From a virus: a stretch of 62,401 bases of DNA. The number at the start of each line of letters is the position of its first letter. Positions within the stretch are counted from its first letter, which is position 1. Below the pieces are notes generated by a model. It did no database searches, had not been told where the DNA came from, and saw only the letters and a program-made list of their open reading frames with translations. This document shows, piece after piece, positions 1 through 7,666 of the stretch. Position numbers and translations under genes: made by a program. The stretch lies in the IMG/VR virus record IMGVR_UViG_3300042885_000545, positions 1 to 62,401 of that record; one strand, given 5' to 3'.

Positions 1-995
1 GCGTAAGCCATCCAATTCTGAGCCACCGGACTCTCAATAAGAGCCAATAAGTTAAAATAATTCATTGGACGGTTAGTCATCGGTGTCCCGGTTAATAACC
101 ACACTCTTTCACAACTTTTAGAAAAACTATTAACAAGTTTGGTTCTTGCGGCTTGTCCATTACTCACATAATGAGCCTCATCCAAAATAATTAAATCAAA
201 ATTTCCTTGTGTTATTAAAGATTCTGATTTACCTTTCAAATCGTAGAAGTTTTTAAGAATATCGTAATTTACAATAACAAAATCGTGTTCTATTGAAAAA
301 TTCTTACCTTCAGAGATATAAACACTTCTATCGGTATAGTTCTCAATTTCTCTTTGCCAGTTAATTTTAAGAGATGCCGGACAAACAATTAATATTTTCT
401 TTGCACCCGTCTCTAAAGCGGCGATAATGGTTGCGGTGGTTTTACCTAATCCCATATCATCGGCAAGAATAAACCTTTTAGAACCGGCAAGTTTTTCGAT
501 AGCTTCTTTTTGATGTTCTAATGGTGGACGATTAGAGTATTTTGAATAATCTACCACAATATTCTTAATTGTGTGTGTTTTAATCAAAGCACCTTTAGGT
601 AACCAAAAATCGTGGATTGTTTCAGATTCTAAAACTTTTCCCCAAACGTGGTAGGATTTTTCTTTCTCAACTAATAGCTTTTCCACCCATACCTGTTCGG
701 GGATTTTAAGTAATAATTTTTCATCAGCAATTTTTTTGGCAAAGTAGGGGTCTAAATCAACCCATCTTTTGGCTACCTTTGGTGTTACTTCGTTAAAATT
801 TATTATGTAGTCAGATTGTGCCCGAGTCGGGAAGAATCTTTTGTTAGTTTCCTTTTGGAATTTTAATTTTAGGATATAGTTATTTGCCCCCTGATAAGTT
901 TCAAGGATAGATATCGCTCGTTGTTCTATTGTTAAATTAGAATTTTCAGATGTATTGTTTTCCAAATTTAATCTTTTAGTAGAAATATAACACAT
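1..995 (-). CDS. SNF2-type DNA helicase, partial (C-terminal part lies outside the window)
   Basis: Reading the minus strand from the ATG at 995 gives 331 codons that stay open to the window edge. After an N-terminal region of about 155 residues without recognisable motifs comes a superfamily 2 helicase core: motif I DDMGLGKT at 179-186, motif Ia region ILIVCPASLKINW at 201-213, DEAH at 272-275 and LTGTP at 301-305. The DDMGLGKT form and the spacing are typical of SNF2/SMARCAL1-like remodelling or fork-reversal helicases rather than of T4 UvsW. The RecA2 lobe is cut off. In a T4-like phage such an enzyme is likely to act in replication restart or recombination; that role is inference. It is divergent from the gene at 1014, with only 18 bases between the starts. 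No Shine-Dalgarno sequence is visible; the start is the first ATG in the open frame. Confidence 0.85.
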   Translation of the reverse strand, partial: MCYISTKRLNLENNTSENSNLTIEQRAISILETYQGANNYILKLKFQKETNKRFFPTRAQSDYIINFNEVTPKVAKRWVDLDPYFAKKIADEKLLLKIPEQVWVEKLLVEKEKSYHVWGKVLESETIHDFWLPKGALIKTHTIKNIVVDYSKYSNRPPLEHQKEAIEKLAGSKRFILADDMGLGKTTATIIAALETGAKKILIVCPASLKINWQREIENYTDRSVYISEGKNFSIEHDFVIVNYDILKNFYDLKGKSESLITQGNFDLIILDEAHYVSNGQAARTKLVNSFSKSCERVWLLTGTPMTNRPMNYFNLLALIESPVAQNWMAY

Positions 996-1002
996 TTTAT
1001 AA

Positions 1003-1010
1003 TATTTATC
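1003..1010 (+). promoter_or_regulatory. TATTTATC, late-promoter-like motif
   Basis: One mismatch to the recurring TATTTATA motif. It lies only 3 bases before the ATG at 1014, so if it is a promoter the transcript would be nearly leaderless. It falls in the divergent gap next to the helicase gene. Confidence 0.35.
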
Positions 1011-1013
1011 AAT

Positions 1014-1331
1014 ATGAACAACAAACCAATAAATCTTGACCGGGATACAAAGTTAATTAGACGATATCTAAATATATCAAAACCTGAAGGGGTCTCAAAG
1101 ATTGCGTTTGAAATAACTCCCGTAGGAGATGAGAGCGAATATTATATGAAAATAACTTATGTTGTTCCTGATGATAGTAAATATTTGAAAGCTAACGACA
1201 AAAATTTAATTCCTGTTCGTTACAGAGACGAATGGAATCATCATATAACAAAAGATTTAAAAGATTATTTTGGATTAAAAGTGTATATCAACCAATCCGG
1301 AACAAGAAACGAAAATTTTTATAATAGATAA
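1014..1331 (+). CDS. hypothetical protein, 105 aa
   Basis: I do not recognise this protein. It is a small, charged, soluble protein with no signal peptide, membrane segment or cysteine. It opens a run of five same-strand genes (1014-3737) in which the next gene starts 7 bases after its stop. Those neighbours look like neck and tail-completion components, so a small structural or assembly role is possible, but that is inferred from position only. A TATTTATC element ends 3 bases upstream of the ATG. Confidence 0.7.
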   Translation: MNNKPINLDRDTKLIRRYLNISKPEGVSKIAFEITPVGDESEYYMKITYVVPDDSKYLKANDKNLIPVRYRDEWNHHITKDLKDYFGLKVYINQSGTRNENFYNR

Positions 1332-1338
1332 AAACAAT

Positions 1339-1851
1339 ATGGATAATAAAGTACCAATTACAAGGATAGGTAAGTTCTTTGGAGCGGAGGATTTCAAGTT
1401 AGAACAAGACTTTGGGACCGAATGGTTACACGGGGATATGAACTTTACATTAGTTCTATATCGTGTTGATAGATATAAGACCAAAACGGACGATGTTTAT
1501 GGTGAGACGGTATCTGACGGTATCAAATTTTTACCACCGGTGGAGTTCAAAGGATATGTTCAAATTATGGCCCCTGAGAACAAATATTTAGGTAATTCTA
1601 AAATTGACCAAATGGAGCCGGGTAATATGAAAGTATCTGTTTATCAAAGAGATTTGGATGAGTTAGAGGTGGAGATTAGTTATGGTGATTATATCGGATA
1701 CTACGAAACAGAAGACAAAGTAAGATATTACACGGTTAATAATGATGGAAGGGTTACTTCTGACAACAAACATACTTTGGGTGGATACAAACCATTCTAT
1801 AGAACAATTATGGCGTCACCGGTTACAAATAACGAATTTAGAGGGTTATAA
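1339..1851 (+). CDS. gp14-like neck protein (tentative)
   Basis: 170 aa. Several blocks resemble T4 gp14 in order: a YRVDRYKTKTDDVYGE segment near residues 40-56 (compare the gp14 region around 'VPREYVSPDLIFGED'), then a hydrophobic/acidic block, EISYGDYIGYYE with following KVRYYTV near 112-130, and GYKPFYRTI near 148-156 (gp14 has a DPFYQLG block there). It is shorter than T4 gp14 (about 256 aa). The position fits, since the gp15-like gene and the sheath follow, as in the T4 order 13-14-15-18-19. By analogy it would sit at the head-tail neck. Its TAA overlaps the next ATG (ATAATG). The similarity was judged by eye; a structure-based comparison could overturn it. Confidence 0.45.
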   Translation: MDNKVPITRIGKFFGAEDFKLEQDFGTEWLHGDMNFTLVLYRVDRYKTKTDDVYGETVSDGIKFLPPVEFKGYVQIMAPENKYLGNSKIDQMEPGNMKVSVYQRDLDELEVEISYGDYIGYYETEDKVRYYTVNNDGRVTSDNKHTLGGYKPFYRTIMASPVTNNEFRGL

Positions 1852-2252
1852 TGAAAGTATTAATAACAGAAAATAAATTATTTGATTCAATATATTCATA
1901 TATCGAAGGAGATTTTAATAAAGACGATATTCATTGGACTTATGGTATGGATGACGGTGAGGATGGTGATTTAGTTGATTATAATGAAAATGAAAACTTA
2001 TTAATTTTCTATAATGGAGATTGGGAAGGTGAAGAAGATAGTGATGTTATTTTTTATTATTTAGAAGTAGAATATTATAGTGACGAACCATCAGCTAAAC
2101 CATTTAAAGATGATGCACCAACATTAGATGTAACAGGTGAATATTCCGAACATTTAGACTCTATGTTTGGTAACCATTGGAAGGGACCAATGAAAAAATG
2201 GTTTCAAGATAATTTTAATTTACCCGTTAAAACGGTAACAACATATTACTAA
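1851..2252 (+). CDS. acidic small protein with MKVLITE leader
   Basis: 133 aa, strongly acidic (many Asp/Glu, notably in residues 20-75) and rich in Tyr and Phe. Function not recognised. The first seven residues, MKVLITE, are identical to those of the next gene, and the first 21 bases of the two genes are identical as well. The rest of the proteins is unrelated, so this is a shared leader rather than a gene duplication. The leader ends in I-T-E, which fits the T4 prohead-protease rule (L/I)-x-E. The gene starts on the last base of the preceding stop codon and the next gene starts 2 bases after its stop, so the cluster is probably co-transcribed. Confidence 0.65.
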   Translation: MKVLITENKLFDSIYSYIEGDFNKDDIHWTYGMDDGEDGDLVDYNENENLLIFYNGDWEGEEDSDVIFYYLEVEYYSDEPSAKPFKDDAPTLDVTGEYSEHLDSMFGNHWKGPMKKWFQDNFNLPVKTVTTYY

Positions 2253-2254
2253 TA

Positions 2255-2701
2255 ATGAAAGTATTAATAACAGAATCACAAGCAAACAGAATCTTTGAAG
2301 ATGTTTCAAATGATGAAGAAAAGGATTACATCGGTAAAAAAGTTATGATTTATTATAATCTACATAAACACACTTTTTCAATAATATATAAAGGTTTAGT
2401 TGTTAATCATTCTGATTACGTCAAACTAAGTGATGTTGAGTTTAGAGTTAGACCGGGAGGAAGAGAAAAGGTAATAAAAGAGAAAAGAAAGAATGTTCAT
2501 TCATTTGTGATTGGAACATTGATGGATTATTGTAAATATCCTTGTGAAAACCTACCAACCGAACCAAATAGTAATATTGTGACTTACAACCCATACAAAT
2601 ACAACTCTTACGTTATGAAAGACACCGAAGAACCTATATATAGAGCCGGTGAGGTAGAAATGATAAATTCAAGAAACAAAATATTTATAACAAAACAATA
2701 A
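2255..2701 (+). CDS. small conserved-type phage protein with MKVLITE leader
   Basis: 148 aa. After the leader MKVLITESQANRIFEDV comes a compact domain from about residue 28 that includes KVMIYYNLHKHTFSI, a 'VRPGGREK' turn, 'EKRKNVHSFVIG' and 'DYCKYPCENLP'. From memory this resembles a small domain found alone or fused in many marine phage genomes, with no known function; I cannot confirm this here. Two cysteines sit four residues apart (CKYPC), but too few ligands are visible to claim zinc binding. It lies between the gp14-like and gp15-like genes and shares its first 21 bases with the preceding gene. Confidence 0.6.
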   Translation: MKVLITESQANRIFEDVSNDEEKDYIGKKVMIYYNLHKHTFSIIYKGLVVNHSDYVKLSDVEFRVRPGGREKVIKEKRKNVHSFVIGTLMDYCKYPCENLPTEPNSNIVTYNPYKYNSYVMKDTEEPIYRAGEVEMINSRNKIFITKQ

Positions 2702-2702
2702 A

Positions 2703-3737
2703 ATGGGTTTACCAAGTAAAATAAAGAAAAATATACCACTAACGGAGTCCAAAACTCTTTTACCAAGAAGAGAAGAACTTTTGGATAAAATCAATAAAGA
2801 CGGAACTTATCTTCCAAAATCTTTATTGCATGCCGATTTAGATAGAGGTTTTTTAGATTTTGTTAGAGATGATTTAAAAGTGGTGGTTGAGGGTAAAACA
2901 ATACCAACCGTTGATATTATTGTTACCACACAAAATTGGGCTCAGTTTACTGAAACTTGGAATTTCCAAAATATTGATAAAAACACGGAACCTCCTTTTA
3001 TTACAACAATTAGAATCCCGGAGGTTAAATTTGGGACTAACCCGGCTCTTATGTATAATATTCCAAATAGAAGACAATATTTTTACGCTCAAGTACCTAC
3101 TTGGGATGGACAAAGAAATGGGATGGATGTTTATACAATACCTCAACCCGTTCCGGTTGATATAACATATTCTGTTAAAATTATTTGTAACAGAATGAGA
3201 GAGTTAAATAAACTTAATCAGGTTATTTTAGAAAAATTTGCATCAAGACAAGCCTATGCGGTAATCAAAGGACATTACATTCCAATTGTTATGGGTGCGA
3301 TTACTGATGAATCTGTTGTTGATGTTGAGAAAAGAAAATACTACATACAAAGTTATGAATTTACAATGTTAGGGTTTTTAATTGATGAAGATGAGTTTGA
3401 AGTTTCCCCGGCAATAACAAGAGTTTTACAAGTTGTTGAAATAGAAAAAAAAACAACTAAGCGTGGTCGGAAACAAAATGACGAAACCGGTCTTGGTAGT
3501 CAAGCATTGTTTGTTGTTGGTAATAATACGTTAACACAATTGTTTAGTTACATTGTTGATATTAAAATTGGTGAAACAATAAATGTTGAATCATTTGATG
3601 TGTATATCAATGATGATTACTATGGTTCTGATTTAGAGTTAATACAAATTAACTCCGGAGACGTATTAAGGTTAAATATTGTTAAGAAAGATGACTCATT
3701 AGAATCAACAATTCAATTTATTGATAAGATACTTTAG
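2703..3737 (+). CDS. gp15-like tail sheath stabiliser / tail completion protein
   Basis: 344 aa. The middle (residues about 95-245) follows the T4 gp15 pattern: RIPEVKFGTNPALMYNIP near 100-117 (gp15 has LPRINLHLVDFSYN), then a PQPVPVDITYSVKIICNRM block near 150-168 followed by a helix (gp15: PSPIKMIYELSIFTRYEDDM), then IPIVMGAITDESVVDVEKR near 198-216 and YEFTMLGFLIDE near 223-234 (gp15: IKIVLMSAAIDE and LTFEVNGWMYP). It is longer than T4 gp15 (272 aa), with an extra C-terminal domain of about 90 residues after a basic TTKRGRK linker. Near the N-terminus, IPLTESK repeats the L/I-T-E signature of its neighbours. Its place just before the sheath gene supports a tail-terminator role. The stop overlaps by 4 bases with the convergent small gene at 3734-3898. 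Confidence 0.55.
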   Translation: MGLPSKIKKNIPLTESKTLLPRREELLDKINKDGTYLPKSLLHADLDRGFLDFVRDDLKVVVEGKTIPTVDIIVTTQNWAQFTETWNFQNIDKNTEPPFITTIRIPEVKFGTNPALMYNIPNRRQYFYAQVPTWDGQRNGMDVYTIPQPVPVDITYSVKIICNRMRELNKLNQVILEKFASRQAYAVIKGHYIPIVMGAITDESVVDVEKRKYYIQSYEFTMLGFLIDEDEFEVSPAITRVLQVVEIEKKTTKRGRKQNDETGLGSQALFVVGNNTLTQLFSYIVDIKIGETINVESFDVYINDDYYGSDLELIQINSGDVLRLNIVKKDDSLESTIQFIDKIL

Positions 3738-3898
3738 TCTTCCCCATAGATATCTTTAGTCGGTTTACATTTTTCAATAATAAGTCTTTCTAAGAACCGA
3801 TACATTTTAATACCTTTCTTTTCACAGTAAGTTTTAAGAATCTCGTGTGTCTCCACCGATATCTTTAAATTTTTAATCTTTTTGATGTCTTTATCCAT
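3734..3898 (-). CDS. small ribbon-helix-helix-like protein, 54 aa
   Basis: A minus-strand ORF starts at the ATG at 3898 and ends with TAA at 3734-3736. The protein is lysine-rich and carries a beta-strand block NLKISVETHEILKTYC (10-25) followed by a helix with KGIKMYRFLERLI (28-40). This is the usual layout of short ribbon-helix-helix (MetJ/Arc type) DNA-binding proteins: a strand that reads DNA, then two helices around a G-[IV] turn. A TATTTATA element lies on the minus strand at 3941-3934, 35 bases before the start, which supports expression. It is convergent with the gp15-like gene (4-base overlap) and divergent from the sheath gene, so its product could act on the sheath promoter region; that is speculation. 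The gene falls below the length cut-off of many gene callers. Confidence 0.65.
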   Translation of the reverse strand: MDKDIKKIKNLKISVETHEILKTYCEKKGIKMYRFLERLIIEKCKPTKDIYGED

Positions 3899-3933
3899 AA
3901 GTAGAAAAAAGGTAGAAAATAATCTCCCTAAAA

Positions 3934-3941
3934 TATAAATA
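3934..3941 (-). promoter_or_regulatory. TATTTATA motif for the 54-aa gene
   Basis: On the minus strand the sequence reads TATTTATA, 35 bases upstream of the ATG at 3898. It is preceded by C on that strand, as at several plus-strand copies. Confidence 0.5.
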
Positions 3942-3977
3942 GTTGCTACGAAGTAAAGTATTTTGATTTTTTTTTAA

Positions 3978-3985
3978 TATTTATA
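3978..3985 (+). promoter_or_regulatory. TATTTATA late-promoter-like motif of the sheath gene
   Basis: It lies 30 bases before the sheath ATG. It is followed immediately by TATAAATA (3986-3993), the T4 late-promoter octamer, so the pair forms a perfect 16-base inverted repeat. The region up to the ATG is A-rich with no Shine-Dalgarno sequence. Confidence 0.6.
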
Positions 3986-4015
3986 TATAAATAAAATTAT
4001 AAACAAAACAAACTA

Positions 4016-7000
4016 ATGGCAACAAACAGCAAAGTATTCGTATCTCCCGGGGTATATACTTCCGAAGTTGATTTAAGTTTCGTAGCACAAAGTGTGGGGG
4101 TAACCACATTAGGTATTGTTGGTGAAACACAAAAAGGACCAGCATTCGAACCTATCTTTATACGAAATTTCGATGAATTCTCAACTTTTTTTGGAGGAAC
4201 ATCCCCTGAAAAGTTTATTAATACACAAATACCGAAGTATGAAGCTTCGTATATCGCAAAATCTTATTTACAACAATCAAATCAATTGTTTGTTACAAGA
4301 ATTTTGGGATTGTCAGGATATGACGCGGGACCATCTTGGTCTTTTAGAACGATAGCGAATGTTGATAAAACAACAGTTGATTTTGACTGTTCAGGTAGTA
4401 CATATGATTTTACATCATGTGAATCTATATGTACAGGATATACGGAATATTCATTCACATTACCGTTTACCGGATGTAATAATGATATAAGTTCAGTTGT
4501 CTTTGGTGCATTTACAGGTGATGAATCGATAATAACAAATAAATTTAATGAAACTTATGAAAATTTTAACGGAACATCGTCAACAATAATTTCAGATTTC
4601 CAACAACAAGTTTTCAATGTTATTGTTTCCTCAACAACTTTATCAACTTCAGCAACCTCATTATACTGTTATGGTACAATATTAGGTGATGATTACGATA
4701 ATTTAGTTTCAATAGGTTATACAAACGTAACAAACGTATTCGACGTAAACAATGTTGATTCACATTTAGCTGATTATACTGCTCCAGAGAATGACCCTTG
4801 GTATTACGCATTATTTGATAATAATAATGGTAGTTATACAGGTAGTTCTTACTATACGGTAATCGATACTCTTGGACAAAGTTCTACATCATCAAATTGT
4901 TCATCTTTCTATTCATTTAGTGTTCTTGGTGTTGCAGGAAGTATTAATTACAATAACAGCACAATTAGTGTTGTTTTACCTTTTGCGACTTTTTCAGGAA
5001 CAAATTTATCAACTATTGTTCCAACGTTTAGTGCTTGTTGTACAGGTGTAACGGTAAATTTATCAGCACAAACTAGTAATGTATCGGTTGTTAATTTTTC
5101 AACAGGTGCTGTTACATATCTTTTAATACCTAACGATGGTAGTTCAACAGGAACATCTTTTAACGTAACCGTTGAAATACAAAATCCTTGTAACCCACTA
5201 ACATCAGGTAATACTGGAAACTATACTTCAGGTTCAATTAAAACTTGTTATACGGGTAGTGTTAGAGGTTCTGTTTATGTTTATACAGGAACATCTTATA
5301 CAGACTTTGACGATTTAATTCTTGCAACACTTCGTTCAAGAGGTATTGCGACTTATGGTGCGGGTAGTGATGGACCAACTTATCAAGTAAATGATGTGAC
5401 CGATGTAACAATGAATTGTACAGGTGGATACTCAAGTATTGGTAAAAATCCTTATTCTGAATTTGGTTTAAACATAACTGATAAGGATAATAATACATTT
5501 TTCTTTGAAACCTCATTTAGTGAGTCAGATTCTAAATATTTACCAAAAGTATTTGGTTCTTCAAACTTTGCAAAACCAAGAACTACGGTTCCATTATTTG
5601 TAGAAGAGAGATTTCAAACATTATTAAACTATGGTTATAATAAAGGTTATATTAGAGGTATTAATTGTAATTTAGTTGGATTACCAAGAGCTAATAACAG
5701 TAATAACGATATGTCTTCGATAGCGTTTTATTTAGAAAAATACCAAACACCGTCTTCCCCTTGGGTTGTATCTGAATTAAGAGGTAGTAAAGTATACAAT
5801 CTATTCAGATTCACAACAGTTTCTGATGGTGATGACGCTAACACTGAGGTTAAAATTTCAATAGCAAATATGTCATTTGGTAATTTAACTTTTGATATTT
5901 TAGTTAGAGATTTTTATGACACAGATAATAATCCTGTTGTTATTGAGAAATTCACAAATTGTTCGATGAATCCTCAGGATAATGCGTTTGTTGGACAAAA
6001 AATTGGTACTGCCGATGGAGAATACGCGTTGAACTCAAAATACATTATGGTTGAGATGAATGAGGACGCACCGATTGATGCGTTACCTTGTGGTTTCCAA
6101 GGATTTAGATTTAGAAATTACGCAACTTCTAGACCACCGTTCCCAATTTATAAAACTAAATATGATTACCCTGGAGAGGTTGTATTTGACCCACCATTTG
6201 GATTAAGTTCAGGTTCTAACTTGGCAATCCAAAGTCCGGGCGATAATGTTCGTAGAACTTACTTAGGTATTTCTACAGGATATGGTGCAGGATATGACCC
6301 TGATTTCTTCCAATATAAAGGTAAACAATTACCATTAGATTTATGTACAGCTGTGGAAGGGAATGATTGGACATATAAAACAAGAGGATTCCATATGGAT
6401 GTTAACGCATCATCAATTGTTTATCCGGGAACATCTAACCCAGAATTCTTTGTTGGTGACGCACCATTTACATCAGACCCTGATAGTGAAGTTAGTCCTT
6501 ATTACAGAATTTATTCACGTAAATTCTCATTATTAGTTCAAGGAGGATTTGATGGTTGGGATATCTATAGAGAATCTAGAACAAATACCGACACATTTAA
6601 ATTAGGTAGAAGAGGTTACTTAAACGGGGCTTGTACAAGTATACAATATCCAACGGCAACAGGATGGGGAGCATTCAAGAAAATTACTGTTGGAAAAAAT
6701 AATGTTGATTGGGCAAACACCGATTATTACGCTTACTTATTAGGACAACAAACATTCTCTAATCCTGAGGCGGTGAATATTAACTTATTTGTTACTCCGG
6801 GTATTGATTATGTTAATAATTCTGATTTAGTTGAAGATGCGATTGAGATGATTGAATTTAACAGAGCTGACTCATTATACGTTTGTACAACACCGGATAT
6901 TGATTTGTTTATGCCAACAGTAAACTTGGCAACTGATTTAATTTACCCTCAAGAGGCAATAAATAACTTAGAAACTACAGGAGTCGACTCTAACTATACC

Positions 7001-7609
7001 GCAACATACTACCCTTGGGTATTAACAAGAGATAGTGTTAACAATACACAAATCTACTTACCACCAACGGCAGAAGTTGTTAGAAACTTAGCGTTAACCG
7101 ACAACATCGCTTTCCCTTGGTTCGCGGCGGCAGGTTACACAAGAGGTATCGTAAACGCAATCAAAGCGAGAAAGAAACTTACTCAAGAAGATAGAGACAC
7201 CCTTTACCAAGGACGTATCAATCCAATTGCAACTTTCTCTGATGTTGGGACGGTAATTTGGGGTAATAAAACACTACAAGTGGCTCAATCGGCACTTGAT
7301 AGAATAAACGTAAGAAGATTATTACTTCAAGCTCGTAAATTGATTTCAGCGGTATCTGTAAGATTATTGTTTGAACAAAACGACCAAAAAGTAAGACAAG
7401 ACTTCTTAGACGCGGTTAACCCTATCTTGGATGCTATCAGAAGAGACAGAGGTTTATATGATTTCCGAGTTACAGTATCGTCAGATACGGCTGATTTAGA
7501 TAGAAATCAAATGACAGGTAAGATTTACATCAAACCAACCAAATCGTTAGAATTTATAGACATTACGTTCTATATTACTCCAACAGGAGCTTCTTTCGAG
7601 AATATATAA
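4016..7609 (+). CDS. contractile tail sheath protein (gp18-like) with large inserted domains
   Basis: 1197 aa, nearly twice T4 gp18 (659 aa). The N-terminus has the sheath start SPGVYTSEVDLS (10-21) followed by GIVGETQKGPAFEP (33-46) and FGG. The C-terminal 150 residues are the conserved sheath domain: GRINPIATF, ALDRINVRRLLL, FRVTVSSDTADLDRNQMTG and a final beta strand. Between about residues 110 and 470 lies a Ser/Thr/Asn/Cys-rich insertion. Its segment 300-392 reads like a DUF5018-type Ig-like domain (STISVVLPF, LSTIVPTF, VNFSTGAVTYLLI, SFNVTVEI). Such insertions would decorate the outside of the tail, since the contraction core is built from the terminal regions. A hairpin terminator follows the stop. 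It starts a transcription unit behind the double TATTTATA/TATAAATA element. Confidence 0.93.
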   Translation: MATNSKVFVSPGVYTSEVDLSFVAQSVGVTTLGIVGETQKGPAFEPIFIRNFDEFSTFFGGTSPEKFINTQIPKYEASYIAKSYLQQSNQLFVTRILGLSGYDAGPSWSFRTIANVDKTTVDFDCSGSTYDFTSCESICTGYTEYSFTLPFTGCNNDISSVVFGAFTGDESIITNKFNETYENFNGTSSTIISDFQQQVFNVIVSSTTLSTSATSLYCYGTILGDDYDNLVSIGYTNVTNVFDVNNVDSHLADYTAPENDPWYYALFDNNNGSYTGSSYYTVIDTLGQSSTSSNCSSFYSFSVLGVAGSINYNNSTISVVLPFATFSGTNLSTIVPTFSACCTGVTVNLSAQTSNVSVVNFSTGAVTYLLIPNDGSSTGTSFNVTVEIQNPCNPLTSGNTGNYTSGSIKTCYTGSVRGSVYVYTGTSYTDFDDLILATLRSRGIATYGAGSDGPTYQVNDVTDVTMNCTGGYSSIGKNPYSEFGLNITDKDNNTFFFETSFSESDSKYLPKVFGSSNFAKPRTTVPLFVEERFQTLLNYGYNKGYIRGINCNLVGLPRANNSNNDMSSIAFYLEKYQTPSSPWVVSELRGSKVYNLFRFTTVSDGDDANTEVKISIANMSFGNLTFDILVRDFYDTDNNPVVIEKFTNCSMNPQDNAFVGQKIGTADGEYALNSKYIMVEMNEDAPIDALPCGFQGFRFRNYATSRPPFPIYKTKYDYPGEVVFDPPFGLSSGSNLAIQSPGDNVRRTYLGISTGYGAGYDPDFFQYKGKQLPLDLCTAVEGNDWTYKTRGFHMDVNASSIVYPGTSNPEFFVGDAPFTSDPDSEVSPYYRIYSRKFSLLVQGGFDGWDIYRESRTNTDTFKLGRRGYLNGACTSIQYPTATGWGAFKKITVGKNNVDWANTDYYAYLLGQQTFSNPEAVNINLFVTPGIDYVNNSDLVEDAIEMIEFNRADSLYVCTTPDIDLFMPTVNLATDLIYPQEAINNLETTGVDSNYTATYYPWVLTRDSVNNTQIYLPPTAEVVRNLALTDNIAFPWFAAAGYTRGIVNAIKARKKLTQEDRDTLYQGRINPIATFSDVGTVIWGNKTLQVAQSALDRINVRRLLLQARKLISAVSVRLLFEQNDQKVRQDFLDAVNPILDAIRRDRGLYDFRVTVSSDTADLDRNQMTGKIYIKPTKSLEFIDITFYITPTGASFENI

Positions 7610-7617
7610 TAAATAAA

Positions 7618-7648
7618 ATTATGACCCATTGTAATAGTGGGTCATAAT
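7618..7648 (+). terminator. hairpin after the sheath gene
   Basis: ATGACCCA (7621-7628) pairs with TGGGTCAT (7638-7645). The stem extends outwards by three A-T pairs and inwards by a wobble and an A-T pair, giving about 13 bp with a 5-base loop. There is no long T run, so it may act as a processing or pausing hairpin rather than a full intrinsic terminator. Confidence 0.6.
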
Positions 7649-7666
7649 AAGCCTTAATATAAAGAT

